Below, in pieces: positions 7,678-16,716 of a stretch of 64,000 nucleotides of DNA. Origin of the DNA: Pseudomonas fluorescens (GTDB lineage Bacteria > Pseudomonadota > Gammaproteobacteria > Pseudomonadales > Pseudomonadaceae); assembly GCF_900636825.1 (NCBI RefSeq), contig NZ_LR134318.1, positions 963,501 through 1,027,500 of the forward strand, in the 5' to 3' direction. The notes under the pieces were generated by a model. That model saw only the letters and a list, made by a program, of their open reading frames with translations, had not been told where the DNA came from and did no database searches. A program made the translations under genes and the position numbers. The first letter of the stretch is position 1. Each line of letters starts with the position of its first letter.

Positions 7678-8859
7678 ATGCTCAAAGGACTGACCCATCT
7701 CCTGCGCCCCAACGGCTATTTCACCCCCATGGCCTGGGTCCTCGCGGCTCTGTTGTTCATCAACCGGCTCAGCGCCATGGTCAAACTCTTCATGGCGCTA
7801 TACCTGCGCCAGGAGCTGGGGCTGGCGATCGAGACCGTCGGCTGGTTGCTATCGGCCTATGGTGCGGGTTTGCTGGTCGGTTCGATCTTGGGTGGCTGGC
7901 TCAGTGATCACGTGCGCACTGCGCGGCTGACGGCGGCGTTGTTTTTCGTGTCGGTGTGGGTGCTGATGCTGTTGGGGCTGGTGACGCAGGTGCCGTGGCT
8001 GGCCGGTTTGCTGTTGCTCAGCGGTGTCATCGATGGCGCGATTCGCACGCTGCATCAACGGCTGATCATGGAATATTGCGAGGTCGCGCAGCGCTCGCGG
8101 GCGCAGGCCTTGAGCCGGGTGGCGCGCAATCTCGGCATGGCGGCTGCCGGGGTCGCCGGTGGCGTGCTGGCGCAGGCGGATTTTCGTTGGGTGTTTTTCG
8201 CCAGTGCGGCGATGACGATGCTGGCGCTGCTGTGGTTCGTGAAAACAACATGGCGGCGGCCGGTGCTGATGCTTGAAGACAAATCCGCAGATGGCGTAAG
8301 CATGCCGCTCCGCGACAAGCCGTTCCTTTGGCTGCTGTCGGCGACGGCCGTGCTGGGCATCGCGTTTGACACGGTCTACAGCACGCTGGGCAATTATCTG
8401 CGTGATTACTATCACCTCAGCACCGAAGCGATCGGCTGGCAGTTCGGGCTCAATGCATTGTTAGTGATCGCGCTGCAAATCCCGCTGTCGCACGCGATCG
8501 AGCGTTGGGGCGCGCGCTGGCAGATGCTCGCCGGCAGTGTGCTCCTGGCCTGTGGGCTGGGAATGTTGCCGTTCGGTTCCGGGTTGGCTTTTGTGTGTTT
8601 GTCGACGCTGATCTGGACGCTGGGCGAGGCGTTGTTCATGCCGCCTCTCAATGTACTGGCGATGCAGTTTGCCCAGAGTGGCAAAAGCGGTCAGTACTTC
8701 GGGCTGTTCTTCATGAGCTGGAGCGCCAGCGCGTTGTTGTCGCCGGTGCTCAGCGGTCAGCTTTATGGCGAGTTTGGCGGGCACAGCGTCTGGCTGATGA
8801 GTGCGCTGCTGGTGCTGATCTCTATCCCGCTGACCTGGCAAGCCACGCGCGGCGCTTAG
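7678..8859 (+). CDS. MFS transporter (DHA1-like, MdtH-like)
   Basis: Inner-membrane secondary transporter of 393 aa with about twelve hydrophobic segments. The MFS signature between segments 2 and 3 is present as GGWLSDHVRT (around residue 77), and a positively charged central loop (TTWRRPVL...) separates the two six-helix halves. Sequence character fits proton-driven multidrug exporters such as MdtH, but the substrate cannot be read from sequence. ATG at 7678 is the natural start. Flanked by repeats on the left and a small secreted-protein gene on the right; no regulator adjoins it. Confidence 0.85.
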   Translation: MLKGLTHLLRPNGYFTPMAWVLAALLFINRLSAMVKLFMALYLRQELGLAIETVGWLLSAYGAGLLVGSILGGWLSDHVRTARLTAALFFVSVWVLMLLGLVTQVPWLAGLLLLSGVIDGAIRTLHQRLIMEYCEVAQRSRAQALSRVARNLGMAAAGVAGGVLAQADFRWVFFASAAMTMLALLWFVKTTWRRPVLMLEDKSADGVSMPLRDKPFLWLLSATAVLGIAFDTVYSTLGNYLRDYYHLSTEAIGWQFGLNALLVIALQIPLSHAIERWGARWQMLAGSVLLACGLGMLPFGSGLAFVCLSTLIWTLGEALFMPPLNVLAMQFAQSGKSGQYFGLFFMSWSASALLSPVLSGQLYGEFGGHSVWLMSALLVLISIPLTWQATRGA

Positions 8860-9018
8860 CTGTTTCGGTTATTGGCGTTATTCGAAAGCAATCTGTCTGC
8901 CAATGGCATTTCTACCCGCGCCGTCGCGTCCTAAGTGTTGAGCCGGCCGGATCGCAACTGGATTTCACACGAAGCCAGTCCGGCAAGCATGTCTCAGCGC
9001 AACAGGATGGAGTCGGCC

Positions 9019-9282
9019 ATGAAAAGCAGATTGTTACGGATTTTGATGTTGGTGAAAGTGATGGTGATGCTGTCCCTCGGCACCGCGACGGCGTGGGCCG
9101 AGTGCGAGGATCACGACTCGCAGGCGTTCAACGGGCAGGTGGGGCATAGCGGGCTGATGCTCGCCAAGTCCGAGTCGGAGCCGGGTGATATGAATCAGGG
9201 CGGCAGCGCCGATGATGACGACTCGACCACGGATGAGCCGGATACCGATGACCCGGATGACGAAGGCGATAGCCAGACGTAG
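9019..9282 (+). CDS. Small secreted acidic protein, unknown function
   Basis: An 87-aa product with a clear signal peptide (MKSRLLRILMLVKVMVMLSLG...AWA, cut before ECEDHD). The short mature part ends in a very acidic Asp/Glu/Ser/Thr tail (DDDDSTTDEPDTDDPDDEG). ATG at 9019 is chosen over ATG 9007 because GGATGGAG lies at the right distance. No family is recognised. The tail is low complexity, could bind Ca2+ or other cations, and suggests an exported, disordered protein. Coding in this frame is supported by the signal peptide and RBS. Confidence 0.65.
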   Translation: MKSRLLRILMLVKVMVMLSLGTATAWAECEDHDSQAFNGQVGHSGLMLAKSESEPGDMNQGGSADDDDSTTDEPDTDDPDDEGDSQT

Positions 9283-9298
9283 GTAGTCGACCAAAGAA

Positions 9299-9343
9299 AA
9301 ACCCCTTCGGCCTCGACTGATGTGCAATCGAGGTAGAAGGGGT
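9299..9343 (-). terminator. Terminator of the dpp operon (works mainly on the minus strand)
   Basis: AACCCCTTC...TCGA pairs with TCGA...GAAGGGGTT. On the minus strand the stem is followed by TTTTTCTTT, placing a proper terminator downstream of dppF beyond a REPIN. It may also stop plus-strand reading from the small gene at 9019. Confidence 0.8.
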
Positions 9344-9373
9344 TCTATTGACTCTGGTTCAACGCAAGTCCCC

Positions 9374-9463
9374 TGTAGGAGCTGCGGAACGCTGCGATCT
9401 TTTGATCTCGCTTCTGAAAATCAAAAGATCGCAGCCTCGTTGCACTCGTCAGCTCCTACAGGT
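9374..9463. repeat. REPIN, TGTAGGAGCTG type, between dppF and its terminator
   Basis: Left arm TGTAGGAGCTGCGGAACGCT and inverted right arm ending GTCAGCTCCTACA, with GCGATCTTTTGATC extensions. The right arm carries a divergent head (CCTCGTTGCACTCGTC). Confidence 0.85.
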
Positions 9464-9474
9464 TTTGCCGTGGC

Positions 9475-10455
9475 CTACGCCGCGCCGTCGAGGAACTGCT
9501 CGGCGTAATGGCATGCCACCTGCCGATTATCCAGTTCGCGCAACAGCGGTTCTTCCGTGCTGCAGCGCTCGGTCGCATACGGGCAGCGCTTGTGGAAAGC
9601 ACAGCCCGACGGCGGGTTGAGCGGGTTAGGCAGTTCGCCGACAATTTTGATTTTCGGCTTGTTCGGGTCCGGGTGAATGGTCGGGGTCGCCGACAGCAGC
9701 GCTTGGGTGTACGGGTGCAGCGGGCGTTCATAGATGGCGTTTTTCGGACCCAGTTCCACCGGGCGACCGAGGTACATCACCATCACGTCATCGGCGACGT
9801 GCTGCACCACCGCGAGGTTGTGCGAGATGAACACGTACGCGGTGTTGAACTCCTGCTGCAGATCCATGAACAGGTTGAGCACCTGGGCTTGAATCGACAC
9901 GTCCAGCGCCGAGGTCGGTTCATCCGCCACCAGCACTTTCGGTTGCAGCATCATCGCGCGTGCCAGAGCAATACGCTGACGCTGACCGCCGGAGAACATG
10001 TGCGGATAGCGCTGATAGTGCTCAGGACGCAAGCCGACCTGCTTCATCATCGCCTGGACTTTCTCGCGACGCTCGGCAGCGGAAAGTTTGGTGTTGATCA
10101 ACAGCGGTTCAGCGAGTTGGTCGCCGACTTTCTGCCGTGGATTCAACGACGCGTAGGGGCTTTGAAACACCATCTGCACGTCTTTGCGCAGCTGTTTGCG
10201 CTGCGCTTTGTCGGCGCCGGCGACTTCCTGGCCGGCGATCTGCAGCGAGCCCGAGGACGGTTCTTCGATCAGCGTCAGCGCGCGGGCGAGGGTGGATTTG
10301 CCACAGCCCGACTCGCCCACCACGGCGAGGGTCTTGCCGGCTTCCAGTTCGAACGACACGCCATTCAGCGCGCGCACGGTCGCGTGGCCCTTGAACAGGC
10401 CGCGGGAGACTTCATAGTGGCGGGTCAGGTCGCGGGCGGTAAGTACGACGGCCAT
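9475..10455 (-). CDS. dppF: Dipeptide ABC transporter ATPase DppF
   Basis: One of two ATPases energising dipeptide import, 326 aa. Walker A GESGCGKST is near residue 50, signature FSGGQRQRIALARAM, Walker B VLVADEPTSALDVS. The oligopeptide/dipeptide ATPase C-terminal extension PLNPPSGCAFHKRCPYATERC with its cysteine cluster (Fe-S-type in this family) is complete. Start overlaps the dppD stop by one nucleotide. Last gene of dppBCDF. Confidence 0.95.
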   Translation of the reverse strand: MAVVLTARDLTRHYEVSRGLFKGHATVRALNGVSFELEAGKTLAVVGESGCGKSTLARALTLIEEPSSGSLQIAGQEVAGADKAQRKQLRKDVQMVFQSPYASLNPRQKVGDQLAEPLLINTKLSAAERREKVQAMMKQVGLRPEHYQRYPHMFSGGQRQRIALARAMMLQPKVLVADEPTSALDVSIQAQVLNLFMDLQQEFNTAYVFISHNLAVVQHVADDVMVMYLGRPVELGPKNAIYERPLHPYTQALLSATPTIHPDPNKPKIKIVGELPNPLNPPSGCAFHKRCPYATERCSTEEPLLRELDNRQVACHYAEQFLDGAA

Positions 10456-11423
10456 TACGCCACCTCCTGGTTCAACGGGTAGAAGCAGCGGGCGAGGCTG
10501 TTGGCTTTCGGATCAAGGCCCGGACGTTGCGTGCGGCAGTTTTCCTGCACGTACGGGCAGCGCGGCGACAGCACGCAACCCTGCGGACGGTCGTAACGGC
10601 CCGGGACGATGCCCGGCAACGTCGACAAGCGTGAGGCGCCGAGGCTGTGCTCGGGAATCGCCTTGAGCAGCGCTTCGCTGTACGGGTGCGCCGGGATATC
10701 GAACAGTTGCGGCACCTGACCGACTTCAACAGCTTGCCCCGCGTACATCACGCAGACGCGCTGAGCGGTTTCTGCCACGACCGCGAGGTCGTGGGTGATC
10801 AGCACCAGGCCCATGTTCTGTTCTTTCTGCAGCGCCAGCAGCAGATCCATGATCTGCGCCTGAATGGTCACGTCGAGTGCCGTGGTCGGTTCGTCGGCGA
10901 TCAGCAGTTTCGGCTCGCCGGCAATCGCCATGGCGATCGCGACACGCTGGCTCATACCGCCAGACAGTTGATGCGGGTAGGCGTCCATGCGGCTGGCGGC
11001 GCCCGGGATCTCGACTTTTTCCAGCAGTTCAATAGCGCGCTTGCGTGCTTGCTTGCCGGACATTTTCAGGTGCAGGCGCAGCACTTCTTCGATCTGGAAG
11101 CCGACGGTGTAGCTCGGGTTCAGCGCAGTCATCGGGTCCTGAAACACCATCGACAAGTCTTTGCCGACGATTTGTCGACGCTGACGATTGCTCAGTTTGA
11201 GCATGTCCTTGCCGTCGAAGCTGAGCGAGTCGGCGGTGACGATGCCGGGATGCTCGATCAGGCCCATCAGCGCCATCATGGTCACGGATTTACCCGACCC
11301 CGACTCGCCAACGATGGCCAGCACTTCGCCTTTGTCGATTTTCAGGTCGAGGCCATCGACGACTGGCGTTGCGGTCTTGTCGCCGAAGCGGACGTTGAGA
11401 TTCTTGATTTCCAACAGTGACAT
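10455..11423 (-). CDS. dppD: Dipeptide ABC transporter ATPase DppD
   Basis: Partner ATPase of DppF, 322 aa. Walker [11 protein letters not shown], signature [15 protein letters not shown], Walker [15 protein letters not shown] and the C-terminal [15 protein letters not shown] cysteine motif are all present. It starts 10 nt after dppC with GGAG upstream of the ATG, and shares its last base with the dppF start. Confidence 0.95.
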   Translation of the reverse strand: MSLLEIKNLNVRFGDKTATPVVDGLDLKIDKGEVLAIVGESGSGKSVTMMALMGLIEHPGIVTADSLSFDGKDMLKLSNRQRRQIVGKDLSMVFQDPMTALNPSYTVGFQIEEVLRLHLKMSGKQARKRAIELLEKVEIPGAASRMDAYPHQLSGGMSQRVAIAMAIAGEPKLLIADEPTTALDVTIQAQIMDLLLALQKEQNMGLVLITHDLAVVAETAQRVCVMYAGQAVEVGQVPQLFDIPAHPYSEALLKAIPEHSLGASRLSTLPGIVPGRYDRPQGCVLSPRCPYVQENCRTQRPGLDPKANSLARCFYPLNQEVA

Positions 11424-11433
11424 GTGAATCTCC

Positions 11434-12360
11434 TCAGGCGGCGTTCTTGAGTTTCGGGTCCAGCGCGTCGCGCAGGCCGTCGCCCATCAAGTTGATTGCC
11501 AGCACGCTGAGCAAAATGGTCAAACCAGGCAGACTTACCACCCACCAGGCGCGTTCGATGTAGTCGCGGGCTGAGGCCAGCATGGTGCCCCACTCAGGGG
11601 TTGGCGGTTGTACGCCGAGGCCGAGGAAGCCCAGTGCGGCGGCGTCGAGAATCGCCGAAGAGAAGCTCAGGGTCGCCTGCACGATCAGCGGCGCCATGCA
11701 ATTTGGCAGCACGGTGATGAACATCAGGCGCGGCAGACCTGCACCGGCCAGACGCGCGGCGGTGACGTAGTCGCGGTTCAGTTCGCCCATCACGGCGGCG
11801 CGGGTCAGGCGCACGTAGGACGGCAGCGAAACCACAGCAATGGCGATCACGGTGTTGATCAGGCCAGGGCCGAGGATGGCGACGATTGCCACAGCCAGCA
11901 GCAGCGACGGCAGGGCCAGCATGATGTCCATGAGACGCATGATGGTCGGGCCGATCATTTTCGGGAAGAAACCGGCAAACAGACCCAGCAGGATCCCCGG
12001 GATCAACGACATCACCACCGACGACAGGCCGATCAGCAGCGACAGCCGCGAGCCCTGGATCAGACGCGACAGCAAGTCACGGCCGAGTTCGTCGGTGCCG
12101 AGCAGAAATTGCCACTGCCCGCCTTCCAGCCACGCCGGCGGCGTCAGCAGGAAGTCACGGTATTGCTCGCTCGGATTATGCGGCGCGACCCATGGCGCGA
12201 AAATCGCGCAGAAAATGATCAGCAGCATGAACAGCAGGCCGGCGACCGCGCCCTTGTTCTTCGAAAACGCTTGCCAGAATTCTTTATACGGGGACGGGTA
12301 CAGCAGGCTTTGATCCGCGGCGGAAGCGGCGGTGGCTACTGAGGATGTTGGAGTGCTCAT
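11434..12360 (-). CDS. dppC: Dipeptide ABC transporter permease DppC
   Basis: Inner-membrane subunit of 308 aa. It has the N-terminal OppC-type segment ([19 protein letters not shown]) and a periplasmic domain with [14 protein letters not shown]. The EAA-like cytoplasmic loop is [17 protein letters not shown]. The start at ATG 12360 has GAGG 11 nt upstream; a reading from 12402 would run into dppB. Ten nt follow the dppB stop. Confidence 0.94.
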   Translation of the reverse strand: MSTPTSSVATAASAADQSLLYPSPYKEFWQAFSKNKGAVAGLLFMLLIIFCAIFAPWVAPHNPSEQYRDFLLTPPAWLEGGQWQFLLGTDELGRDLLSRLIQGSRLSLLIGLSSVVMSLIPGILLGLFAGFFPKMIGPTIMRLMDIMLALPSLLLAVAIVAILGPGLINTVIAIAVVSLPSYVRLTRAAVMGELNRDYVTAARLAGAGLPRLMFITVLPNCMAPLIVQATLSFSSAILDAAALGFLGLGVQPPTPEWGTMLASARDYIERAWWVVSLPGLTILLSVLAINLMGDGLRDALDPKLKNAA

Positions 12361-12370
12361 GGTATGGACC

Positions 12371-13381
12371 TCAGCGCTGATGACGGATGCGTGGGTTGGC
12401 AAAGCCGTAGAGGATGTCCACTACGAAGTTGACCAGAATCACCAGGCAGGCGATTAACAGGATGCCGTTTTGCACAACCGGGTAGTCCCGGGCGCCGATG
12501 GCTTCGATCAGCCATTTGCCGATGCCGGGCCAGGAGAAAATGGTTTCGGTCAGCACCGCACCGGCGAGCAGGGTGCCGACTTGCAGGCCGACCACGGTCA
12601 GTACCGGAATCAGTGCGTTACGCAGACCGTGGACGAATACCACGCGCGACGGCGACAGACCCTTGGCCTTGGCGGTGCGGATGTAGTCTTCGCGCAGCAC
12701 TTCGAGCATCGACGAACGGGTCATCCGCGCGATCACCGCCAGCGGAATGGTGCCGAGGACGATGGCCGGCAGAATCAGGTGATGCAGGGCATCGAGGAAG
12801 GCGCCCATGTCATCGGCCAACAGCGTATCGATCAGCATGAAGCCGGTTTTCGGCTCGATGTCATACAGCAGGTCGATGCGCCCGGATACTGGCGTCCAGC
12901 CCAGGCTGACCGAGAAGAACATGATCAGAATCAGGCCCCACCAGAAGATCGGCATCGAATAACCCGCCAGGGAGATGCCCATCACCCCGTGGTCGAACAG
13001 CGATCCTCGTTTGAGTGCCGCGATCACCCCGGCCAGAAGCCCGAGGATGCCAGCGAACAGCAGGGCGGCCATGGACAGTTCCAGGGTCGCCGGAAAAAGG
13101 GAGGTGAACTCGGTCCACACGCTCTCGCGCGTACGCAGGGATTCGCCCAGATCGCCTTGAGCCAGTTTGCCGATGTAGTCCAGGTATTGGGCATACAGCG
13201 GCTTGTTCAGACCTAGGCGTTCCATTGCCTGAGCGTGCATTTCGGGGTCGACCCGACGTTCGCCCATCATCACTTCCACGGGGTCGCCCGGAATCATGCG
13301 AATCAACGCGAAAGTCAGCAGGGTGATGCCGAAAAACGTGGGGATCAACAACCCCAGTCGGCGGGCAATAAAGCTAAACAT
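12371..13381 (-). CDS. dppB: Dipeptide ABC transporter permease DppB
   Basis: Inner-membrane subunit of 336 aa with the OppB-type N-terminus (FIARRLGLLIPTFFGITLLTF), followed by IPGDPVEVMMGER, and the loop TAKAKGLSPSRVVFVHGLRN that contacts the ATPases. Pairs with DppC. It follows the nearest dppA by 73 nt that contain a strong stem-loop, so it is likely expressed at a lower level than the binding protein. Confidence 0.95.
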   Translation of the reverse strand: MFSFIARRLGLLIPTFFGITLLTFALIRMIPGDPVEVMMGERRVDPEMHAQAMERLGLNKPLYAQYLDYIGKLAQGDLGESLRTRESVWTEFTSLFPATLELSMAALLFAGILGLLAGVIAALKRGSLFDHGVMGISLAGYSMPIFWWGLILIMFFSVSLGWTPVSGRIDLLYDIEPKTGFMLIDTLLADDMGAFLDALHHLILPAIVLGTIPLAVIARMTRSSMLEVLREDYIRTAKAKGLSPSRVVFVHGLRNALIPVLTVVGLQVGTLLAGAVLTETIFSWPGIGKWLIEAIGARDYPVVQNGILLIACLVILVNFVVDILYGFANPRIRHQR

Positions 13382-13415
13382 CTTGTGTGGTACCTCATCA
13401 GCCGGTTAGGCGTGT

Positions 13416-13443
13416 CCGGCGTCCCTCAGGTCAGGGACGCCGG
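13416..13443 (-). terminator. Intercistronic stem-loop between dppA and dppB
   Basis: CCGGCGTCCCT/AGGGACGCCGG, a perfect 11-bp stem with a 6-nt loop and no T-run. Such hairpins after binding-protein genes usually stabilise the upstream mRNA or cause partial termination. Confidence 0.7.
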
Positions 13444-13454
13444 GCGTTTCTTAT

Positions 13455-15050
13455 CTACTTCACCTGGGTGGTGGCGAAGTTATTAGTGGTGAGAGGGCTG
13501 ATGTGATAACCCTCTACGTTGTTGCGCATTGCAGTAAACATCCGTGTGTGGGCCATGCTGATCCATGGCTGGTCCTGATTAAACAGCACTTGGGCCTGTT
13601 CGTAGAGCGCGGCGCGTTCGGCCGGATCTACTTTAGCCCGTGCTTCATCCAGCAACGCCTGGAATTTCTCGTTGCACCAGCGCGCATAGTTTTCGCCGTT
13701 CTTGGCGGCCTCGCAACTGAGCATAGGCGTCAGGAAGTTATCCGGGTCGCCGTTGTCGCCCGCCCATCCGGCAGACACCATGTCGTGCTCACCGTTCTTC
13801 GCGCGTTTAAGCATTTCGCCCCATTCCATCACGCGGATGTCGATCTTGATCCCGACTTTCGCCAGGTCAGCCTGCATCATTTGCGCGCCCAGCATCGGGT
13901 TCGGGTTGGTCGGACCGCCGCCGTTACGGGTGAACAGGGTGAAGGTAGTGCCTTCCGGAACCCCGGCTTCCTTGAGCAATTTGCGCGCAGCATCGAGGTC
14001 GCGCGGCGGGTTCTTCAGTGCATGGTTGTAGCCGAGCAGAGTAGGTGGGTACGGATTGACCGCCACCGACGCGTTGCCTTTGCCAAACAAGGCGTTGACG
14101 TAGGCCTCCTTGTCGAACGCAATGTCGATGGCCTTACGCACGCGCACGTCGCTCATGTATTTGTGCTGGGTGTTCATGGCGATGTACGAGACGGTCATCG
14201 CGTCCAGCTCGTCGACTTTCAGGTTGCTGTCTTTCTTGATGCTCGGAATGTCGTCGGGCTTGGGATACAGCGCGATCTGACACTCGTTGGCCTTGAGCTT
14301 TTGCAGGCGCACGTTGTTGTCGGTGGCAATTGCCAGGATCAACGCGTCAGCCGGTGGCTTGCCGCGGAAATAATCCGGGTTGGCCTTGAAGCGCACCTGA
14401 GCGTCTTTCGCATAACGCTGGAAGATGAACGGGCCGGTGCCGATCGGCTTGTTGTTCAGATCGCCGGTCTTGTTCGCCTTGAGCAACTGGTCGGCATATT
14501 CGGCGGAGTAGATCGAGGAGAACGCCATGGCGATGTCGGCCAGGAACGGTGCCTCGCGGCGGGTCAGGGTGAACTTGACCGTGCTGTCGTCGACTTTTTC
14601 TACGCTTTTCAGCAGTTCCTTGAAGCCCATGCTTTCAAAGTACGGGAAGCCCACGCTCGACAGTTTGTGCCATGGGTGATTCGGGTCCAGCTGACGCTGG
14701 AAGCTCCAGACCACGTCGTCGGCGTTCATGTCGCGAGTCGGCTTGAAGTATTCAGTGGTGTGAAACTTGACGCCTTTACGCAGGTGGAACGTGTAGGTCA
14801 GGCCGTCTTCACTGATGTCCCAGGAATCGGCAAGGGCCGGAATCACCTCGGTGGTGCCGGGCTTGAAGTCGGCCAACCGGTTGAAGATGGTTTCGGCCAC
14901 AGCGTCCGCCGTGACTGCAGTTGTGTACTGGACCATATCGAAGCCTTCCGGGCTGGCTTCGGTGCAGACCACCAAGGGTTTGGCCGAGACGCCGACAGCG
15001 ACACTCAGCAACGCAGCCGCGATGGCCGCTCGTAGGGGAAGCATTTTCAT
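13455..15050 (-). CDS. dppA: Dipeptide-binding protein DppA paralogue (adjacent to dppB)
   Basis: Periplasmic SBP family 5 receptor of 531 aa. ATG 15050 has AGAGGG upstream and yields a signal peptide (MKMLPLRAAIAAALLSVAVG...SA) before KPLVVCTEASPEGFD. Typical motifs are GLTYTFHLRKGVKFHTT and GWAGDNGDPDNFLTPMLSC, the latter in the peptide-binding cleft. It is the most diverged of the four paralogues here (start KPLVVCTEASPEGFD against NLVFCSEGSPAGFD). By position it matches the PAO1 binding protein next to dppBCDF. Confidence 0.92.
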   Translation of the reverse strand: MKMLPLRAAIAAALLSVAVGVSAKPLVVCTEASPEGFDMVQYTTAVTADAVAETIFNRLADFKPGTTEVIPALADSWDISEDGLTYTFHLRKGVKFHTTEYFKPTRDMNADDVVWSFQRQLDPNHPWHKLSSVGFPYFESMGFKELLKSVEKVDDSTVKFTLTRREAPFLADIAMAFSSIYSAEYADQLLKANKTGDLNNKPIGTGPFIFQRYAKDAQVRFKANPDYFRGKPPADALILAIATDNNVRLQKLKANECQIALYPKPDDIPSIKKDSNLKVDELDAMTVSYIAMNTQHKYMSDVRVRKAIDIAFDKEAYVNALFGKGNASVAVNPYPPTLLGYNHALKNPPRDLDAARKLLKEAGVPEGTTFTLFTRNGGGPTNPNPMLGAQMMQADLAKVGIKIDIRVMEWGEMLKRAKNGEHDMVSAGWAGDNGDPDNFLTPMLSCEAAKNGENYARWCNEKFQALLDEARAKVDPAERAALYEQAQVLFNQDQPWISMAHTRMFTAMRNNVEGYHISPLTTNNFATTQVK

Positions 15051-15078
15051 CAATAACCCTCTGCAATCGGTTGAAGAC

Positions 15079-15120
15079 AAAAAACCTGCGGCCGACTCGT
15101 CATGAGTCAGCCGCAGGTTT
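15079..15120 (-). terminator. Terminator of the porin gene
   Basis: Minus-strand AAACCTGCGGC-T-GACTC pairs with GAGTC-G-GCCGCAGGTTT and is followed by TTTTT. It lies between the opdP-like gene and the next dppA, so downstream dpp genes need readthrough or their own promoter in only ~75 bp. Confidence 0.85.
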
Positions 15121-15125
15121 GCGTT

Positions 15126-16541
15126 TTACAGAATGTTGAACGGAATCGTGGTCACGAGACGGAACTCGTTGATGCTGCCGTCAGCCTGGTTTTCGCTGGC
15201 GCGGTGAGCGGTGTAAGTGCCGCGAATCGTCGTGGCTTTGAGCGGACCGCTTTGTACTGCGTAGGTTGCGCCCACGCCGTATTCATAGTGGTGCTCGCCG
15301 TCCATCGCCTGCACGCCGTCGTAGCCGCCACCCTTGTAGTGAGTGCCGTCGATGCCCCAGCCGCGCGCTTGGTAGATGTTGAACTTCAGGCCTGGCACGC
15401 CGTACTCGGCCATGTTGATGCCGTAGGAAATCTGGAAGGATTTCTCGTTCGGGCCGTTGAAGTCCGACAGCAGGGAGTTGGCCAGGTAGATACCGTTGGT
15501 TTCGTGCAGGTAATCGAAGTACTCGTTACCGTTCACTTCCTGATACGAGAAGGTCAGGGTGTGGGCCAGGTGAGTCAGGCCGAACGACAGCGAGTAGGTG
15601 TCGTTGTCGATGTCGCCCAGCAGTTTTTTGCCTTCATCGACGGTTTTGTAGTAGTTCAGGCCGGTGGTCAGGCTCAGCACCGAGCTGTCGCCCAGCACAT
15701 GGGTAGCGCCGAAGTAGTACTGGTTCCACAGGTCTTCAGCCTGAGTGCCCCACAGGCTGGTGGTCAGACTGGCGAACGGCTGGTACGAGATACCGGCGGT
15801 GTTGACGTGGTCGGCTTCAGCGTCGATCGCGCCGTACTCGGAGCGGAACTTGCTCAGGCTTTCTTCGGTACGTGGCGAGACGCGGTCGAAGGTGGCCAGG
15901 TCGAACGACAGGTTGTTGAGTTCTTCGCTGTGCAGCGCGATACCTTCGAAGCTCGATGGCAGCGGACGGTTGCCGATCACATCGACCTGCGGACTGCTGA
16001 AATTCATGCGGCCAGCGGTCAGGGTGGTGTTGGAAATGCGCGCCTTGACGTTGGCCAGGCCAACTTTGCTCCATTGACCCTGAGCGTCGCCGCCTTCTTT
16101 GGTCAGCGTACGGTTGTTGCCTGCGCCTGCACGGGTGCCCGGGGCGCCGCCATTGTTGGAAGCGAGATTCTCGCGATCACGCTCCAGCGCGATAGCGTTG
16201 TACGCAGCCACTTCGGTGCTGAAGCCAACAGTCCCTTCAGTGAAGCCCGAGTTGTACTTGATGATCGTGCCTTGCACCCAGTTGATACGGCGGTCGGTTT
16301 CGGTCGACTGGCCATTCTTGCGGTAAGCGAACTTGCCGCCACGCTTGAGTTGCTCGTTGGCGTACCAGTTACGGGTCGAACCGCTGATCGATTGACCTTC
16401 GAGGAAGCCAGTGGCGTCTGCCTGGGCGCTTTTCTCGTTGACGGTCACCGGAGTGAACGCCTGGCTTTGGGTTTCCGCATAAGCCGTGGCGGTGATGCTG
16501 CTGATGGCCAGAGCCAGTATCGCGGTGCTGCTCAGTTTCAT
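15126..16541 (-). CDS. opdP: OprD-family outer-membrane porin, probable dipeptide porin
   Basis: Substrate-specific 18-strand barrel porin, 471 aa, with a cleaved signal (MKLSSTAILALAISSITATA-YA). It has the OprD-family N-terminus (FLEGQSISGSTRNWYANEQ), the inner-loop pattern LTAGRMNFSSPQVDVIGNRPLPSSFEG, and a C-terminal strand ending in RLVTTIPFNIL. Its place inside the dpp cluster, between binding proteins, indicates di/tripeptide uptake and matches OpdP (glycine-glutamate porin) of P. aeruginosa; the specificity is inferred from context. Confidence 0.85.
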   Translation of the reverse strand: MKLSSTAILALAISSITATAYAETQSQAFTPVTVNEKSAQADATGFLEGQSISGSTRNWYANEQLKRGGKFAYRKNGQSTETDRRINWVQGTIIKYNSGFTEGTVGFSTEVAAYNAIALERDRENLASNNGGAPGTRAGAGNNRTLTKEGGDAQGQWSKVGLANVKARISNTTLTAGRMNFSSPQVDVIGNRPLPSSFEGIALHSEELNNLSFDLATFDRVSPRTEESLSKFRSEYGAIDAEADHVNTAGISYQPFASLTTSLWGTQAEDLWNQYYFGATHVLGDSSVLSLTTGLNYYKTVDEGKKLLGDIDNDTYSLSFGLTHLAHTLTFSYQEVNGNEYFDYLHETNGIYLANSLLSDFNGPNEKSFQISYGINMAEYGVPGLKFNIYQARGWGIDGTHYKGGGYDGVQAMDGEHHYEYGVGATYAVQSGPLKATTIRGTYTAHRASENQADGSINEFRLVTTIPFNIL

Positions 16542-16620
16542 GGGTGAAGCTCCTTTACTTTCTTTTTATCCCGGCTTTTTTTGGTATGCCGGTTATTGGT
16601 TTAGAACTCATTCACACATC

Positions 16621-16632
16621 GCAAACGTTTGC
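16621..16632. promoter_or_regulatory. Perfect 12-bp palindrome upstream of the porin gene
   Basis: GCAAACGTTTGC, central CG dyad, 80 bp upstream of the opdP-like start. It resembles LacI/PurR-family operators in form. No LacI-type regulator is encoded nearby. Confidence 0.4.
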
Positions 16633-16716
16633 AAAAGGCCGATTTGGCGAATTTAGGCAAAGCGCTTGCGTGAGGGGATAGACAGCTCCCCTCAGCGTTG
16701 CGGCTAATCGGTTGGT

